Of a stretch of 64,000 nt of DNA, positions 35,601-44,580 are shown piece by piece (position 1 is the stretch's first letter; each line of letters opens with the position of its first letter). The stretch is from Streptomyces tibetensis. Lineage in GTDB: Bacteria; Actinomycetota; Actinomycetes; Streptomycetales; Streptomycetaceae. The notes below the pieces were generated by a model. It was not told the DNA's origin. It saw only the letters and a program-made list of their open reading frames with translations, and made no database searches. The stretch is from the NCBI RefSeq assembly GCF_007655005.1, contig NZ_SZVW01000006.1, positions 124,001 through 188,000 on the forward strand. Reading direction: 5' to 3'. The position numbers were made by a program, and so were the translations under genes.

Positions 35601-36775
35601 GGGTGCACCCGCAGCGGATCGGCTCCAACAAGTGGGTCGACCTGGGCGTGTTCAACTTCACCGGCACGCCGACCGTCACCCTGGACTCCGACACCGAGGA
35701 CGGCACCGGAGACGAGGACATCGCCTGGGATTCGGTGGCCTTCCAGCCGCTGTCGGCCAAGCCGAAGGACTTCGTCGTCGGCATGGGCGACTCGTACTCC
35801 TCCGGTGAGGGCGCGTCCGAGGGCAACCGGGACTACTACCCGGAGACCAACTACCTCGACGAGCAGAACAAGAAGACCCGCAACGCCTGCCACCGCTCCA
35901 CCCAGGCGTGGTCGCGCCAGGCGAAGATCCCGGGCCGTTCGCAGTCCGTCGGCGCCCTGGCCGACAGCTACGGCACCTCCATGGACTACCACCTGATCGC
36001 CTGCTCGGGCGCCCGCACCTACAACGTGGTGCACAACGGGATCGTGCAGTCCAACGGTGGTGAGGTGACGCAGATCGACAAGGGCTACCTGGACCAGAAC
36101 ACCACCCTGGTCACCATCTCCATCGGCGGCAACGACGCGCGCTTCGCCGCCGTCATCCAGAAGTGCCTGGTCGCGTTCAACGGCGGCAACTGCAAGGACA
36201 AGACCTTCGAGGACGGTGACGTCGACCAGTCCGTCGGCGGTCGCGACCGCAAGTTCATCGGGCAGTCGCTGGAGAAGGCCGCGGTCGGCGTGATCAACGA
36301 AGTCGTCCGGCCGGACATCACCAAGGTTCTGACGGAGATCAGCCAGAAGGCGCCCAACGCCAAGATCGTGCTGATGGGCTACCCGCCGCTGATCGAGGAC
36401 AGGGGCGCGTGCCTGAGCGTCACGGTCCCGGGCCTCGGCCAGATCGGTCTGTCCGCCTCGTCCACGGACTGGCTCAACAGCGTGGCCGACTCGCTCGCGG
36501 CCTCGATGCAGGGGGCCGTGAACGATGCCAAGGCCAAGGGCATCAAGGCCTGGTTCTCGGACCCGAAGCAGAACTTCGCGGGCAAGGCCGTCTGCGGTAA
36601 CCCCGAGAGCGTCCACGGCATCGTCAAGACGCTGGTGGATTCCGACCAGCCGGCCGTGGACTACCCCATCATCAGCGGCTACGGCCTGTCGGCCCAGTCG
36701 TTCCACCCGAAGATCGGCGGCGCCCGCCTGTACGCCGACTCCCTGGAGCGCACCCTCACCGGCATGGGCCTGTAA
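32654..36775 (+). CDS. Secreted multidomain lysozyme-like / golvesin-like / SGNH lipase
   Basis: A 1373-aa exported protein. A signal peptide (basic LRR...RRAQ, hydrophobic core, cut near AYAAADP) precedes an N-terminal beta-rich region (about 60-430). Residues about 520-690 resemble a lysozyme-like transglycosylase: GITAQESNMWQATR with Glu547, CGYGITQVTDGM, and ALWAYNSGYY. Residues about 880-1035 form a golvesin-like beta sandwich (WVDLGVFNFTGTPTVTLD). The C-terminus is an SGNH hydrolase: GDSYSSGEG with Ser1047, SIGGNDARF with Asn1160, and SFHPK with His1351. It may act on cell wall and lipid esters. The TTG start at 32654 follows AAAGAG; ATG at 32669 is an alternative. Confidence 0.85.
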   Translation: MRRNAMLRRAQIPLTAALTLALSAGVATTQAYAAADPQGEAKGWSTPAAHDPGTKPGDQPAAVPTDRRPEVLGEDYKKSSDQAFTTSGDGTGFHVLIADEKQGYAWKTAATLSEPGFDTDSWIGNACLTESGKYAAVAYAPRTFTNKPELMTRGAFTAVVDLTDGHVTKLPFQATLGYFSPGCGQGEEAVFTALTDDRSAKNQSRLVTVDARTGKVGTKQTVTGQVTSAVPTDQGIVAAAGNHIVKVEGGQARDVATTKAWPFQLKADADGGVTFIDPAPKPSNARSAAAAQSTATVSRVSSGQIKKADGRSRAAGLAQGKLDEFDLTATPSGRVYVTGKAASTARAASGALNNPGGLVKDARVSSRGQAVVAARWADGKDSRIRPQEALEARTVRTTVETLDTRKTVVLDAPPGSEPVGGQREIAQGTQTSPVLLAQGAKVQGKKTSFGARAAGNDTVEADRYCSVPRNDPKKQAFQPTPRQVEWAVDQTVVGKLNKGATRPANWKNTGMAAYAPQTLFPLTPLTGGSGEDWHVPAQVMLGITAQESNMWQATRLAVPGVTANSLIGNFYGVKYAASGTQQDPWAIDFAEADCGYGITQVTDGMRVHGKEKKDETPKTTAQQEAVALDYAANIASGVNILIEKWNTTRKDGLEINDGHPKYIENWFYALWAYNSGYYPKSSPENGKWGVGWTNNPANPLWKENRTPFLENSAGKDDYSHASHPQDWPYEEKVIGWAARPIAAMFKPGDMQAGYRAAWWNANDARTSAKPPIFSFCGTQNQCVPTKITEGASNDDGKGPCALPGDPYDDNPMYLKCWWNERVSWKSCTTEARCGNPVHRFDDTYPEQPDENSYPPRCNTGLPAGALVVDDLPSGSIPAGSSGRTCTVASRGTFQFTFAGEGGKYPSKMDLHQIGAGNNNHFWMGHTRWLATADGKRLNVSGKWTLGGTQRGWMRVFVHMPDHGAHTRQAAYRVGGTDSTSPVRVHPQRIGSNKWVDLGVFNFTGTPTVTLDSDTEDGTGDEDIAWDSVAFQPLSAKPKDFVVGMGDSYSSGEGASEGNRDYYPETNYLDEQNKKTRNACHRSTQAWSRQAKIPGRSQSVGALADSYGTSMDYHLIACSGARTYNVVHNGIVQSNGGEVTQIDKGYLDQNTTLVTISIGGNDARFAAVIQKCLVAFNGGNCKDKTFEDGDVDQSVGGRDRKFIGQSLEKAAVGVINEVVRPDITKVLTEISQKAPNAKIVLMGYPPLIEDRGACLSVTVPGLGQIGLSASSTDWLNSVADSLAASMQGAVNDAKAKGIKAWFSDPKQNFAGKAVCGNPESVHGIVKTLVDSDQPAVDYPIISGYGLSAQSFHPKIGGARLYADSLERTLTGMGL

Positions 36776-36792
36776 GCCCATCGCCGTCCCCC

Positions 36793-36816
36793 GGGGCCCC
36801 GCACGGGCGGGGCCCC
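36793..36816 (+). terminator. Hairpin after the lipase fusion gene
   Basis: GGGGCCCCGC and GCGGGGCCCC form a perfect 10-bp stem with an ACGG loop, 18 bp after the stop. There is no T-tract, so read-through to the next secreted gene is possible. Confidence 0.65.
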
Positions 36817-36845
36817 ACCGATCTCACCCCGGAAGGGACACCAGT

Positions 36846-37367
36846 ATGAGGAAGCACCTTTCGACCGCTGTCGCGGGCGGCGCGGCCGCCCTTGCCCTCG
36901 TCGCCCTGGCCGCGGCGCCGGCCGCGGCCGGCACGGCCGACTCGCAGTTCGACGTGGTCTTCCCCGGCAGCAAGCCGCAGACCACGTACTACGTCCAGAA
37001 CACCGCGACCCTGTCCGGCAGCCTGACCGGCAAGTCGGTCATGAGCTGGCAGATCATCGACGACCAGGTCGTCGACAACTCCAAGCGGTTCACCAGCTTC
37101 AAGATCACGACGCGGATCGAGGAGCGTCTGAGCAAGACCAGCGAGGACCACGTCTACACGTCGAAGACGTGCGACCTGACCAAGCTCGTCAACGACAACT
37201 ACTCGTGGTTCCAGATCGAGCCCGCGAACACCTGCGTCGCGCCCTCCGCCGTGTACGACGGCGAGCTGTGGTGGTCGACCGACGCGACGATCGTCTACGA
37301 CATCGAGGGCGACGGCAAGGGTGCCATCACCCAGGAACTCCTCGGTTCGCCTCTGATCCACGGCTGA
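36846..37367 (+). CDS. Small secreted protein, unknown function
   Basis: A 173-aa protein with a clear Sec signal peptide (MRKHLS, then an Ala/Leu-rich core, cut near AAAGTADS). The mature domain of about 140 residues is beta-rich and has two cysteines (in SKTCDL and ANTCVA) that could form a disulphide. ATG at 36846 follows GGAAGGGA with good spacing. It lies 70 bp after the lipase fusion gene on the same strand and may be an accessory or cotranscribed product. I do not recognise a family. Confidence 0.75.
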   Translation: MRKHLSTAVAGGAAALALVALAAAPAAAGTADSQFDVVFPGSKPQTTYYVQNTATLSGSLTGKSVMSWQIIDDQVVDNSKRFTSFKITTRIEERLSKTSEDHVYTSKTCDLTKLVNDNYSWFQIEPANTCVAPSAVYDGELWWSTDATIVYDIEGDGKGAITQELLGSPLIHG

Positions 37368-37380
37368 CCACCGCACACCG

Positions 37381-37412
37381 CCGGGCCCTGAGTACCTGTA
37401 CTCAGGGCCCGG
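37381..37412 (+). terminator. Hairpin after the small secreted protein gene
   Basis: A perfect 14-bp stem (CCGGGCCCTGAGTA / TACTCAGGGCCCGG) with a CCTG loop, 13 bp after the stop. Confidence 0.75.
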
Positions 37413-37433
37413 CCCGGCCTTCGAGAGAGACTC

Positions 37434-37904
37434 GTGCCCATGACCGACCCCGCCTCTCCGAGGTCTCCCGGCCTGCCGCAGTTCCGTGGTGACAACGTGC
37501 CGCCCCCGCGCGGCCGACGCCGGTGGCTGCCCCTCGCCGGTGACATCGCCCTGGCCGTCGGGCTGCTCGTCCTGGACGGCATCGGGGCCGTGGCTGCATT
37601 CCTGCTCGGCATCGACTACAGCGGCTGGAAGCCGTTCGATCCGGGTGCGGACAACTCCGACATCGCCCTCACCCCCAACTGGCTGTACGTGGGCATCGCC
37701 GGCGGTGTGATGCTGTTGACCGCAGCCCTGCTGTACCGGCTCCGCGCCATCGTCAGCACCTGCCTGCAGGTGCTCGTCGGCATCGCCGTACTGGTCGCCG
37801 CAGTGGGCGGCGCGCAGTTCGACGAACACCGCGGTACCCGGGCCGCGACGAGTGGGCCCGGTCTGTCCGCCCACGGGGAGACGGTCTCGACGACGGCCAG
37901 GTGA
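37434..37904 (+). CDS. Small membrane protein, unknown function
   Basis: A 156-aa protein with a Pro/Arg-rich N-terminal tail (about 35 residues) and about three hydrophobic segments (near residues 36-58, 83-100 and 105-125), then a polar tail. GTG at 37434 follows GAGAGAG; ATG at 37440 is an alternative. It lies downstream of the secreted-protein genes after a hairpin. I do not recognise a function. Confidence 0.65.
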   Translation: MPMTDPASPRSPGLPQFRGDNVPPPRGRRRWLPLAGDIALAVGLLVLDGIGAVAAFLLGIDYSGWKPFDPGADNSDIALTPNWLYVGIAGGVMLLTAALLYRLRAIVSTCLQVLVGIAVLVAAVGGAQFDEHRGTRAATSGPGLSAHGETVSTTAR

Positions 37905-37981
37905 CCGGGGGCGGGCTCCACTGTCTCCCGCGTCCAGCCGGAGGGCATGCGCCGCGGCCGGCACCGGCCCTTCGGCGCCGC

Positions 37982-39142
37982 TCAGCCCACCAGCCCCAAC
38001 TCCCGCGCGATCAGCATGCGCTGGACCTCGCTCGTGCCCTCGCCGATTTCGAGGATCTTGGAGTCCCGCCACATGCGGGCCACCGGGTACTCGTTCATGA
38101 AGCCGTAGCCGCCGTGGATCTGGGTGGCCTCCCGGGCGTTGTCCACCGCGACCGTGGAGGAGTGGAGCTTGGCGAGGGCCGCTTCCTTCTTGAAGGGCTC
38201 GCCGGCGACCAGGCGGGCCGCCGCGTCGCGCCAGGCGAGGCGGGACGTGTGGGCCTTCATCTCCATCTCGGCGATCTTGAACTGAATGGCCTGGTTGGCG
38301 GCGATCGGCTTGCCGAAGGCGTGGCGTTCCTTGGCGTACTTGACCGACTCGTCGACGCAGCCCTGTGCCAGACCCGTCGCCAGGGCCGCGATGGCGATGC
38401 GGCCCTCGTCGAGGATGCGCAGGAACTGGGCGTAGCCGCGGCCCTCCTCGCCCAGGAGGTTCGCCGCCGGGACCCGGACGTCCGTGAAGGACAACTCGCG
38501 GGTGTCCGAGGCGTTCCAGCCGACCTTGGAGTACGGGGCCGCGACCGTGAAGCCCGGCGTGCCGGACGGGACGATGATCGAGGAGATCTGCGGCTTGCCG
38601 TCGGGCTTGCGGCCCGTGACCGCCGTGACCGTCACCAGGCCCGTGATGTCCGTGCCCGAGTTGGTGATGAAGCACTTCGTGCCGTTGATGACCCACTCGT
38701 TCGTGGAGGAGTCCAGACGGGCCGTCGTACGGGTCGCGCCCGCGTCGCTGCCACCGTCCGGCTCCGTCAGGCCGAACGCGCCCAGGACTTCGCCCGAGCA
38801 GAGGCGGGGGAGCCACTCCCGCTTCTGCGCCTCGGTGCCGTAGCGGTGGATCGGCATCGCGCCGAGCGAGACACCGGCCTCCAGGGTGATGGCGATCGAG
38901 GAGTCGACCCGCGCCAGCTCCTCCAGGGCCACGCCGAGGGCCAGGTAGTCACCGCCCATGCCGCCGTACTCCTCGGGGAACGGCAGGCCGAACAGGCCCA
39001 TGCGGCCCATCTCGCGGACCATCTCGTACGGGAACTCGTGCCGCTCGTAGAAGTCGCCGATCTTCGGCGCCACCACCTCGTGCGCGAACTTCTCGACGGT
39101 GCGGCGGAGTTCCTCCAGCTCGGGGGAGAGACGGTAGTCCAT
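37982..39142 (-). CDS. acdH: Acyl-CoA dehydrogenase (branched-chain type)
   Basis: A 386-aa FAD-dependent acyl-CoA dehydrogenase. The N-terminal helical domain, the middle beta domain (GAFGLTEPDGGSDAG and INGTKCFITNSG) and the C-terminal helical domain (RMWRDSKILEIGEGTSEVQ, with the catalytic base position in this region) are all present. It likely oxidises isovaleryl- or isobutyryl-CoA in leucine/valine breakdown, as for AcdH in S. coelicolor. It is the last gene of the minus-strand operon carboxylase beta - alpha - hmgL - acdH, 5 bp after hmgL. Confidence 0.92.
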   Translation of the reverse strand: MDYRLSPELEELRRTVEKFAHEVVAPKIGDFYERHEFPYEMVREMGRMGLFGLPFPEEYGGMGGDYLALGVALEELARVDSSIAITLEAGVSLGAMPIHRYGTEAQKREWLPRLCSGEVLGAFGLTEPDGGSDAGATRTTARLDSSTNEWVINGTKCFITNSGTDITGLVTVTAVTGRKPDGKPQISSIIVPSGTPGFTVAAPYSKVGWNASDTRELSFTDVRVPAANLLGEEGRGYAQFLRILDEGRIAIAALATGLAQGCVDESVKYAKERHAFGKPIAANQAIQFKIAEMEMKAHTSRLAWRDAAARLVAGEPFKKEAALAKLHSSTVAVDNAREATQIHGGYGFMNEYPVARMWRDSKILEIGEGTSEVQRMLIARELGLVG

Positions 39143-39147
39143 GGTGA

Positions 39148-40098
39148 TCAGTGCTCCTCGGTGTCCTCGTGGGACAGGGCTCGGACGGTGCGGGACGGGC
39201 TGGGTCGGCCCAGGTGGGCGGCCATCCACGCGCTCGTGGCGACGAGGCGGCCGAGGTCGATACCGGTGTCGATGCCGAGGCCCCGCAGCATCCACACGAG
39301 GTCTTCGGTGGCCAGGTTGCCGGTCGCCGACTTCGCGTACGGGCAGCCGCCCAGGCCGCCCGCGGAGGCGTCGATCGTCGTGACGCCCTGCTGGAGCGCC
39401 GCGAGGGTGTTGGCGAGGGCCTGGCCGTAGGTGTCGTGGAAGTGGACCGCGAGAGTGGCGGGTGGGACGCCCGCTTCGTCCAGGGCTGCGAGGAGTGCGA
39501 CCACGTGGCCAGGGGTGGCCACGCCGATCGTGTCGCCCAGGCTCAGCTCGTCGCAGCCCATGTCCAGCAGGGCGCGGCAGACCCGCACCACCTGGGCGAT
39601 CGGGACCCCGCCCTCCCAGGGGTCGCCGAAGCACATCGAGAGGTAGCCGCGGACGTGGACCGCATCGGTCTTCGCGCGGGCCACCACCGGCTCGAACATC
39701 GCCAGCGCCTCGTCCACCGTGCGGTTGAGGTTGGCCTTGGCGAAGGACTCCGTGGCGCTGGCGAAGACCGCCACCCGGCGGGCGCCCAGCGCCAGCGCGC
39801 GGTCCAGGCCGCGCTCGTTCGGGACCAGGACCGGGAGCGCGACGGGCAGGTCGGCGACCATCGGGAACAGCTGCTCCGCGTCCGCCAGCTGGGGCACCCA
39901 CTTGGGGTGGACGAAGCTGGTCGCCTCGATCGTCGTCAGGCCGGCGTCGGCCAGGCGGTGGATGAACCGGGCCTTGACCTCCGTGGGGACCGTCGCCTTC
40001 TCGTTCTGCAGGCCGTCCCGGGCGCCGACCTCGTGGATGCGGACCCGGGTGGGCAGGTCCCTGCTCGGGACGACCATCGGAAGTCCGGGGACCGTCAT
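39148..40098 (-). CDS. hmgL: Hydroxymethylglutaryl-CoA lyase
   Basis: A 316-aa TIM-barrel lyase that splits HMG-CoA to acetyl-CoA and acetoacetate, the last step of leucine catabolism. Motifs include [16 protein letters not shown] (metal and substrate binding), [10 protein letters not shown] (metal His) and GGLGGCPYA with the catalytic Cys. ATG at 40098 overlaps the upstream carboxylase stop (ATGA). The neighbours (methylcrotonyl-type carboxylase, acyl-CoA dehydrogenase) complete a leucine degradation set. Confidence 0.95.
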   Translation of the reverse strand: MTVPGLPMVVPSRDLPTRVRIHEVGARDGLQNEKATVPTEVKARFIHRLADAGLTTIEATSFVHPKWVPQLADAEQLFPMVADLPVALPVLVPNERGLDRALALGARRVAVFASATESFAKANLNRTVDEALAMFEPVVARAKTDAVHVRGYLSMCFGDPWEGGVPIAQVVRVCRALLDMGCDELSLGDTIGVATPGHVVALLAALDEAGVPPATLAVHFHDTYGQALANTLAALQQGVTTIDASAGGLGGCPYAKSATGNLATEDLVWMLRGLGIDTGIDLGRLVATSAWMAAHLGRPSPSRTVRALSHEDTEEH

Positions 40099-42011
40099 TG
40101 CGCCGCCTCCTCGTGTGGTGCGATGACCGCCAGCACCTGGTCCATGGCGACCGTGGTGCCGGGGGCCACGTCCAGCTCGGTGACCTTGCCGGCGTGCGGC
40201 GCGGAGATGACGTGCTCCATCTTCATCGCCTCCACCACCAGCAGGCTCTGCCCCGCGCTCACCTCGTCGCCGACGGCGACCTTCACCACCGTCACCGTGC
40301 CGGGCATCGGCGCGGTCAGCGAGTCGGCGCCCCCGTGGGCGGCGCGGGTGAGGGACGCGGCGACCGGGTCGTGGTCGCGTACGTGCCAGGCGTCGCCGTC
40401 GCGGCCGAGCCAGTCGGCGGCGCGGTGGAAGGTGTGCCGGACGCCGTCCAGGGTGACGAAGACCCGGTCGGCGGTGACCGTGGCCGTGCCGCGCGGGGTG
40501 TGCTCCAGAGGCTCCTGCACCCGCAAGGGGAAGACCGGCGGTTTCGGCGCGCCGCCCAGACGCCAGCCGCTGGGCACCGAGAAGGGGTCCGTCCAGCCGC
40601 CCGGCTGCGGCTTCAGGGCCTCCAGGCGTACGGCGGCCGCCGCCTCGTACACCTCCTCCGGCACGTCCGCCGGGACCAGGTCCTCCACCTCGCGTTCGAC
40701 CAGACCCGTGTCCATGTCGCCGGAGACCACCGCCGGGTGGGCCAGCAGGCGGCGCAGGAAACCGGCGTTGGTCTGCACGCCGAGCGTGACCGTCTCGGCC
40801 AGGGCCGCGCGGAGCTTGCGCAGGGCCGTCGCCCGGTCCGGGCCGTACGCGATGACCTTGGAGAGCATCGGGTCGTAGAGGCTGCCGACCTCCGTGCCCT
40901 CGGTGAGGCCCGAGTCGGTGCGGACGCCGTCACCCTGTGGCTCACGCAGCCGCAGCACCGTGCCGCCGGAGGGGAGGAAGCCGCGGGCCGGGTCCTCGGC
41001 GCAGATGCGGGCCTCCACCGCGTGACCGGTCAGCCGTACGTCCGTCTGGGTGAAGCCGAGGGGCTCGCCGGCCGCCACGCGCAGCTGCCACTCGACCAGG
41101 TCCAGGCCGGTGATCAGCTCCGTGACCGGGTGTTCCACCTGGAGGCGGGTGTTCATCTCCATGAAGTAGTACGACGACGGGTCGGTGCCGGGGACGATGA
41201 ACTCCACCGTGCCCGCGCCCCGGTAACCGCAGGAGCGGGCCGCCTGGACCGCCGCCTCACCCATCGCGGCGCGCGTCTCCTCGTCGAGGAGGACGCTCGG
41301 CGCCTCCTCGATGATCTTCTGGTGGCGGCGCTGGAGGGAGCACTCGCGCTCCCCGAGGTGGACCACGTTCCCGTGGCCGTCCGCCAGGACCTGGATCTCG
41401 ATGTGGCGGGGTCGGTCGATCCAGCGCTCCACGAGGAGGGTGTCGTCGCCGAAGGAGGCGCGGGCCTCGCGGCGGGCGGAGGCGATCTCGTCCTCCAGCC
41501 GCGTCAGGTCCCGCACCAGGCGCATGCCCTTGCCGCCGCCGCCCGCGCTGGGCTTCAGCAGGACGGGCGCGCCCAGCTCGCGGGCCGCGTCGGCCAGGTC
41601 CGGGTCTCGGCCGCCGGGCACCACCGGCACCCCGGCCTCCTGGACCGTCTCCTTGGCGCGGATCTTGTCGCCCATCAGGGCGATCGCGTCGGCCGGAGGG
41701 CCGATGAAGACCAGGCCGGCCTCGGCGCAGGCGCGCGCGAAGGCGGCGTTCTCGGCGAGGAAGCCGTAGCCGGGGTGGACGGCCTGGGCGCCCGTGCGGG
41801 CGGCGGCTTCCAGGAGGCGCTCCACCGAGAGGTAGCTCTCGGACGCGGGGGCCGGGCCGATCCGGACCGCCGTGTCCGCCTCGCGGACGTGCCGCGCGTC
41901 GGCGTCCGCGTCGGAGAAGACGGCCACCGAGCGCACGCCCATCGACCGCAGCGTCCGGATGACGCGTACGGCGATCTCGCCCCGGTTGGCCACCAGCACT
42001 GTCTCGAACAT
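40095..42011 (-). CDS. Biotin carboxylase/biotin carrier subunit of an acyl-CoA carboxylase
   Basis: A 638-aa alpha subunit. The N-terminal biotin carboxylase (about 1-445) shows the ATP-grasp loop SAGGGGKGM and the [14 protein letters not shown] block. The C-terminal biotinyl domain carries VEAMKMEHV (Lys biotinylated) about 35 residues from the end. ATG at 42011 is preferred ([13 protein letters not shown] follows). Linked to HMG-CoA lyase and a carboxyltransferase, it is most likely methylcrotonyl-CoA carboxylase alpha, though acetyl/propionyl-CoA carboxylase cannot be ruled out. Confidence 0.92.
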   Translation of the reverse strand: MFETVLVANRGEIAVRVIRTLRSMGVRSVAVFSDADADARHVREADTAVRIGPAPASESYLSVERLLEAAARTGAQAVHPGYGFLAENAAFARACAEAGLVFIGPPADAIALMGDKIRAKETVQEAGVPVVPGGRDPDLADAARELGAPVLLKPSAGGGGKGMRLVRDLTRLEDEIASARREARASFGDDTLLVERWIDRPRHIEIQVLADGHGNVVHLGERECSLQRRHQKIIEEAPSVLLDEETRAAMGEAAVQAARSCGYRGAGTVEFIVPGTDPSSYYFMEMNTRLQVEHPVTELITGLDLVEWQLRVAAGEPLGFTQTDVRLTGHAVEARICAEDPARGFLPSGGTVLRLREPQGDGVRTDSGLTEGTEVGSLYDPMLSKVIAYGPDRATALRKLRAALAETVTLGVQTNAGFLRRLLAHPAVVSGDMDTGLVEREVEDLVPADVPEEVYEAAAAVRLEALKPQPGGWTDPFSVPSGWRLGGAPKPPVFPLRVQEPLEHTPRGTATVTADRVFVTLDGVRHTFHRAADWLGRDGDAWHVRDHDPVAASLTRAAHGGADSLTAPMPGTVTVVKVAVGDEVSAGQSLLVVEAMKMEHVISAPHAGKVTELDVAPGTTVAMDQVLAVIAPHEEAAQ

Positions 42012-42025
42012 CGTCGTCCGTCCCC

Positions 42026-43642
42026 TCACATCCGGAAGACGCCGAACTGGGGGTCACCCAGGGGCGCGTTGGCGCAGGCGGTCAGGGCCAGGCCCAGGAC
42101 CTGACGGGTGTCCATCGGGTCGATGACACCGTCGTCCCAGAGGCGGGCCGACGCGTAGTAGGCGTTGCCCTGGCGCTCGTACTGGGCGCGGATCGGGGCC
42201 TTGAAGGCGTCCTCGTCCTTTGCCGGCCAGGATTCGCCGCGGCCCTCCAGCTGGTCCCGCTTGACGGTCGCGAGGACCGAGGCGGCCTGCTCGCCTCCCA
42301 TCACCGAGATCTTGGCGTTCGGCCACATCCACAGGAAGCGGGGGGAGTAGGCCCTGCCGCACATCGAGTAGTTGCCCGCGCCGTACGAGCCGCCGACCAC
42401 GACCGTCAGCTTCGGCACGCGCGTGCAGGCCACCGCCGTGACCATCTTGGCGCCGTGCTTGGCGATGCCGCCCGCCTCGTAGTCCTTGCCCACCATGAAG
42501 CCCGAGATGTTCTGCAGGAACACCAGCGGGATGCCGCGCTGGTCGCACAGCTCGATGAAGTGCGCGCCCTTCTGGGCGGACTCGGAGAACAGGATGCCGT
42601 TGTTGGCGATGACGCCCACCGGGTGGCCGTGGATCCGGGCGAAGCCCGTGACCAGGGTCTGGCCGAACTCGGACTTGAACTCGGCGAAGCGGGAACCGTC
42701 GACGACCCGGGCGATGATCTCGCGCACGTCGTAGGGGGTGCGGGAGTCGACCGGGACCGCGCCGTAGAGGCCGTGCGGGTCGACCTTCGGCTCCGTCGCC
42801 TCAGTGACCTCCCAGGGGAGTGCTCCGCGCGCGGGGAGGGTGGAGACGATCGTGCGGACGATGCGCAGGGCGTGCGCGTCGTTCTCCGCGAGGTGGTCCG
42901 TGACGCCCGACACCCGGGAGTGGACCTCGCCGCCGCCCAGCTCCTCCGCCGTGACGACCTCGCCGGTGGCGGCCTTCACCAGGGGCGGGCCGCCCAGGAA
43001 GATCGTGCCCTGGTTACGGACGATCACCGCCTCGTCGCTCATCGCCGGGACGTACGCCCCGCCGGCCGTGCACGAGCCGAGGACGGCGGCGATCTGGGGG
43101 ATGCCGGCGCCGGACATGCGGGCCTGGTTGTAGAAGATGCGGCCGAAGTGGTCCCGGTCGGGGAAGACCTCGTCCTGCATGGGGAGGAAGGCGCCGCCGG
43201 AGTCCACCAGGTAGACGCAGGGGAGGCGGTTGTCGAGGGCGACCTCCTGGGCGCGGAGGTGCTTCTTCACGGTCATCGGGTAGTAGGTGCCGCCCTTGAC
43301 CGTGGCGTCGTTGGCGATGACCACCGTCTCGCGGCCGCTGACCCTGCCGATGCCGGCGATGACGCCGGCGGCCGGGGCCTGGCCCTCGTACATGCCGTCG
43401 GCCGCGAGGGGGGCCAGCTCCAGGAACGGCGAGCCCGGGTCGAGGAGGGTGTCGACGCGGTCGCGGGGGAGCAGCTTGCCGCGCGCGGTGTGGCGCGCGC
43501 GGGCCTTCTCGCCACCGCCCTGTGCGGCGGCGGCGAGCTTGGTGCGCAGCTCCTCGACGAGGGCGTGGTGCGCCTCCTCGTTGGCCCGAAAGGCCTCCGA
43601 CGCGGGGTCTGCCGCGCTCGTGAGCTCCGGTGCCTCGTGCAT
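42026..43642 (-). CDS. accD1: Acyl-CoA carboxylase carboxyltransferase (methylcrotonyl-CoA type)
   Basis: A 538-aa carboxyltransferase beta subunit. It has two crotonase-like lobes, with oxyanion-hole glycine motifs ([20 protein letters not shown] and [16 protein letters not shown]). [11 protein letters not shown] is characteristic of methylcrotonyl-CoA carboxylase beta. It is the first gene of the four-gene minus-strand operon and is divergent from a TetR regulator. The 87-bp intergenic region has two matching 16-bp operators. Confidence 0.93.
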   Translation of the reverse strand: MHEAPELTSAADPASEAFRANEEAHHALVEELRTKLAAAAQGGGEKARARHTARGKLLPRDRVDTLLDPGSPFLELAPLAADGMYEGQAPAAGVIAGIGRVSGRETVVIANDATVKGGTYYPMTVKKHLRAQEVALDNRLPCVYLVDSGGAFLPMQDEVFPDRDHFGRIFYNQARMSGAGIPQIAAVLGSCTAGGAYVPAMSDEAVIVRNQGTIFLGGPPLVKAATGEVVTAEELGGGEVHSRVSGVTDHLAENDAHALRIVRTIVSTLPARGALPWEVTEATEPKVDPHGLYGAVPVDSRTPYDVREIIARVVDGSRFAEFKSEFGQTLVTGFARIHGHPVGVIANNGILFSESAQKGAHFIELCDQRGIPLVFLQNISGFMVGKDYEAGGIAKHGAKMVTAVACTRVPKLTVVVGGSYGAGNYSMCGRAYSPRFLWMWPNAKISVMGGEQAASVLATVKRDQLEGRGESWPAKDEDAFKAPIRAQYERQGNAYYASARLWDDGVIDPMDTRQVLGLALTACANAPLGDPQFGVFRM

Positions 43643-43662
43643 CCTGCGGGTCCCCTCACCTT

Positions 43663-43678
43663 GTTAATGAGCGTTAAC
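43663..43678. promoter_or_regulatory. TetR-type operator 1
   Basis: GTTAATGAGCGTTAAC is an imperfect palindrome fitting GTTAAYGANCGYTAAC, shared with the second copy at 43692-43707. It is proximal to the carboxylase operon start (21 bp upstream). Confidence 0.8.
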
Positions 43679-43691
43679 GCATTTCCTTCAG

Positions 43692-43707
43692 GTTAACGAC
43701 CGCTAAC
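43692..43707. promoter_or_regulatory. TetR-type operator 2
   Basis: GTTAACGACCGCTAAC fits the same pattern, with its centre 29 bp from that of operator 1 and its end 22 bp before the regulator ATG. Binding could repress both the regulator and the operon. Confidence 0.8.
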
Positions 43708-43729
43708 CTCCCTGTCTAGAATTGTTTTC

Positions 43730-44332
43730 ATGGCCACCAGAACCGACGCCCCCACCCGCCGTGAGCAGATCCTCAAGGAGGCCGCGCGGCTGTTCGCCGA
43801 GCGGGGCTTCCACGGGGTCGGAGTCGACGAGATAGGTGCCGCGGTCGGGATCAGCGGGCCCGGGCTGTACCGGCACTTCGCGGGCAAGGACGCGATGCTC
43901 GCGGAGCTGCTGGTGGGGATCAGTGGGCAGTTGCTGACGGGGGCGAAGCGGAGGCTGGCGGAGGTGGAGGCGGACGGGGGTGCGAAGGCGGAGGCTGTCC
44001 TCGACTCGCTGATCGAGGGGCATATCGACTTCGCGCTCGACGACCGGCCTCTGATCACCCTGCACGACCGGGAGCTGGATCGCCTCCGGGACAGCGACCG
44101 GAAGATGGTGCGGCAGCTGCAACGGCAGTACGTGGAGTTGTGGGTGGGGGTCGTGCGGGAGGTGTACCCGGGGTTGGGGGAGCCGGCGGCTCGGTCGGCC
44201 GTGCACTCGGTGTTCGGGTTGCTGAACTCGACTCCGCATCTGGGGAGGGGTGGGTCGTTGCCCGGGCGGGGGGCTACGGCGGAGTTGTTGCATCGGATGG
44301 CTCGGGGGGCGTTTGCCGCGGCGGGGGTTTAG
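43730..44332 (+). CDS. TetR-family regulator of the acyl-CoA carboxylase operon
   Basis: A 200-aa TetR/AcrR repressor. The N-terminal helix-turn-helix (about residues 10-55: REQILKEAARLFAERGFHGV, then GISGPGLYRHFAGK) is typical, followed by an all-helical ligand domain. It is divergently transcribed from the leucine/acyl-CoA operon with two shared operators between them, so it probably controls that operon and itself. An acyl-CoA ligand is a plausible inducer (inference). Confidence 0.9.
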   Translation: MATRTDAPTRREQILKEAARLFAERGFHGVGVDEIGAAVGISGPGLYRHFAGKDAMLAELLVGISGQLLTGAKRRLAEVEADGGAKAEAVLDSLIEGHIDFALDDRPLITLHDRELDRLRDSDRKMVRQLQRQYVELWVGVVREVYPGLGEPAARSAVHSVFGLLNSTPHLGRGGSLPGRGATAELLHRMARGAFAAAGV

Positions 44333-44340
44333 CGGCCTCT

Positions 44341-44580
44341 GCCCACCCGCCCGCCCGGAGCTGTCGGCCAGGAGACCGGACCCCCCCCCGGGGCTCCGCC
44401 CCGGACCCCGGCGGGGGCTTCGCCCCCTGCACCTCCGGGGGTGCCCCACTCGCCCACCCGTAACTGTCGGGCGGGAGGCCGACCTCGCCTCGGGGCTCCG
44501 CCCATGCCCCGGCGGGGGCTTCGCCCCCTGCGCCCCCTTGGCTTCGCCCCCTACGCCCCCTTGGCTTCGCCCCCACCCCA
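44341..44580. repeat. GC-rich tandem repeats
   Basis: Two imperfect copies of a unit of about 102 bp (44341-44450 and 44451-44540) share CGGGGCTCCGCCC and GGCGGGGGCTTCGCCCCCTG. A shorter repeat follows, CCCCCTTGGCTTCGCCCCCT twice (about 44533-44575). The 355-bp gap between the TetR gene and the next acyl-CoA dehydrogenase holds no gene; similar GC-rich repeats are common between Streptomyces genes. Confidence 0.8.

Noticed and set aside
32510..36781. 1423-aa minus-strand open frame opposite the lipase fusion gene
   Set aside because: It is a Val/Gly/Arg/Asp-rich shadow without domains; the plus strand has a signal peptide and catalytic motifs.
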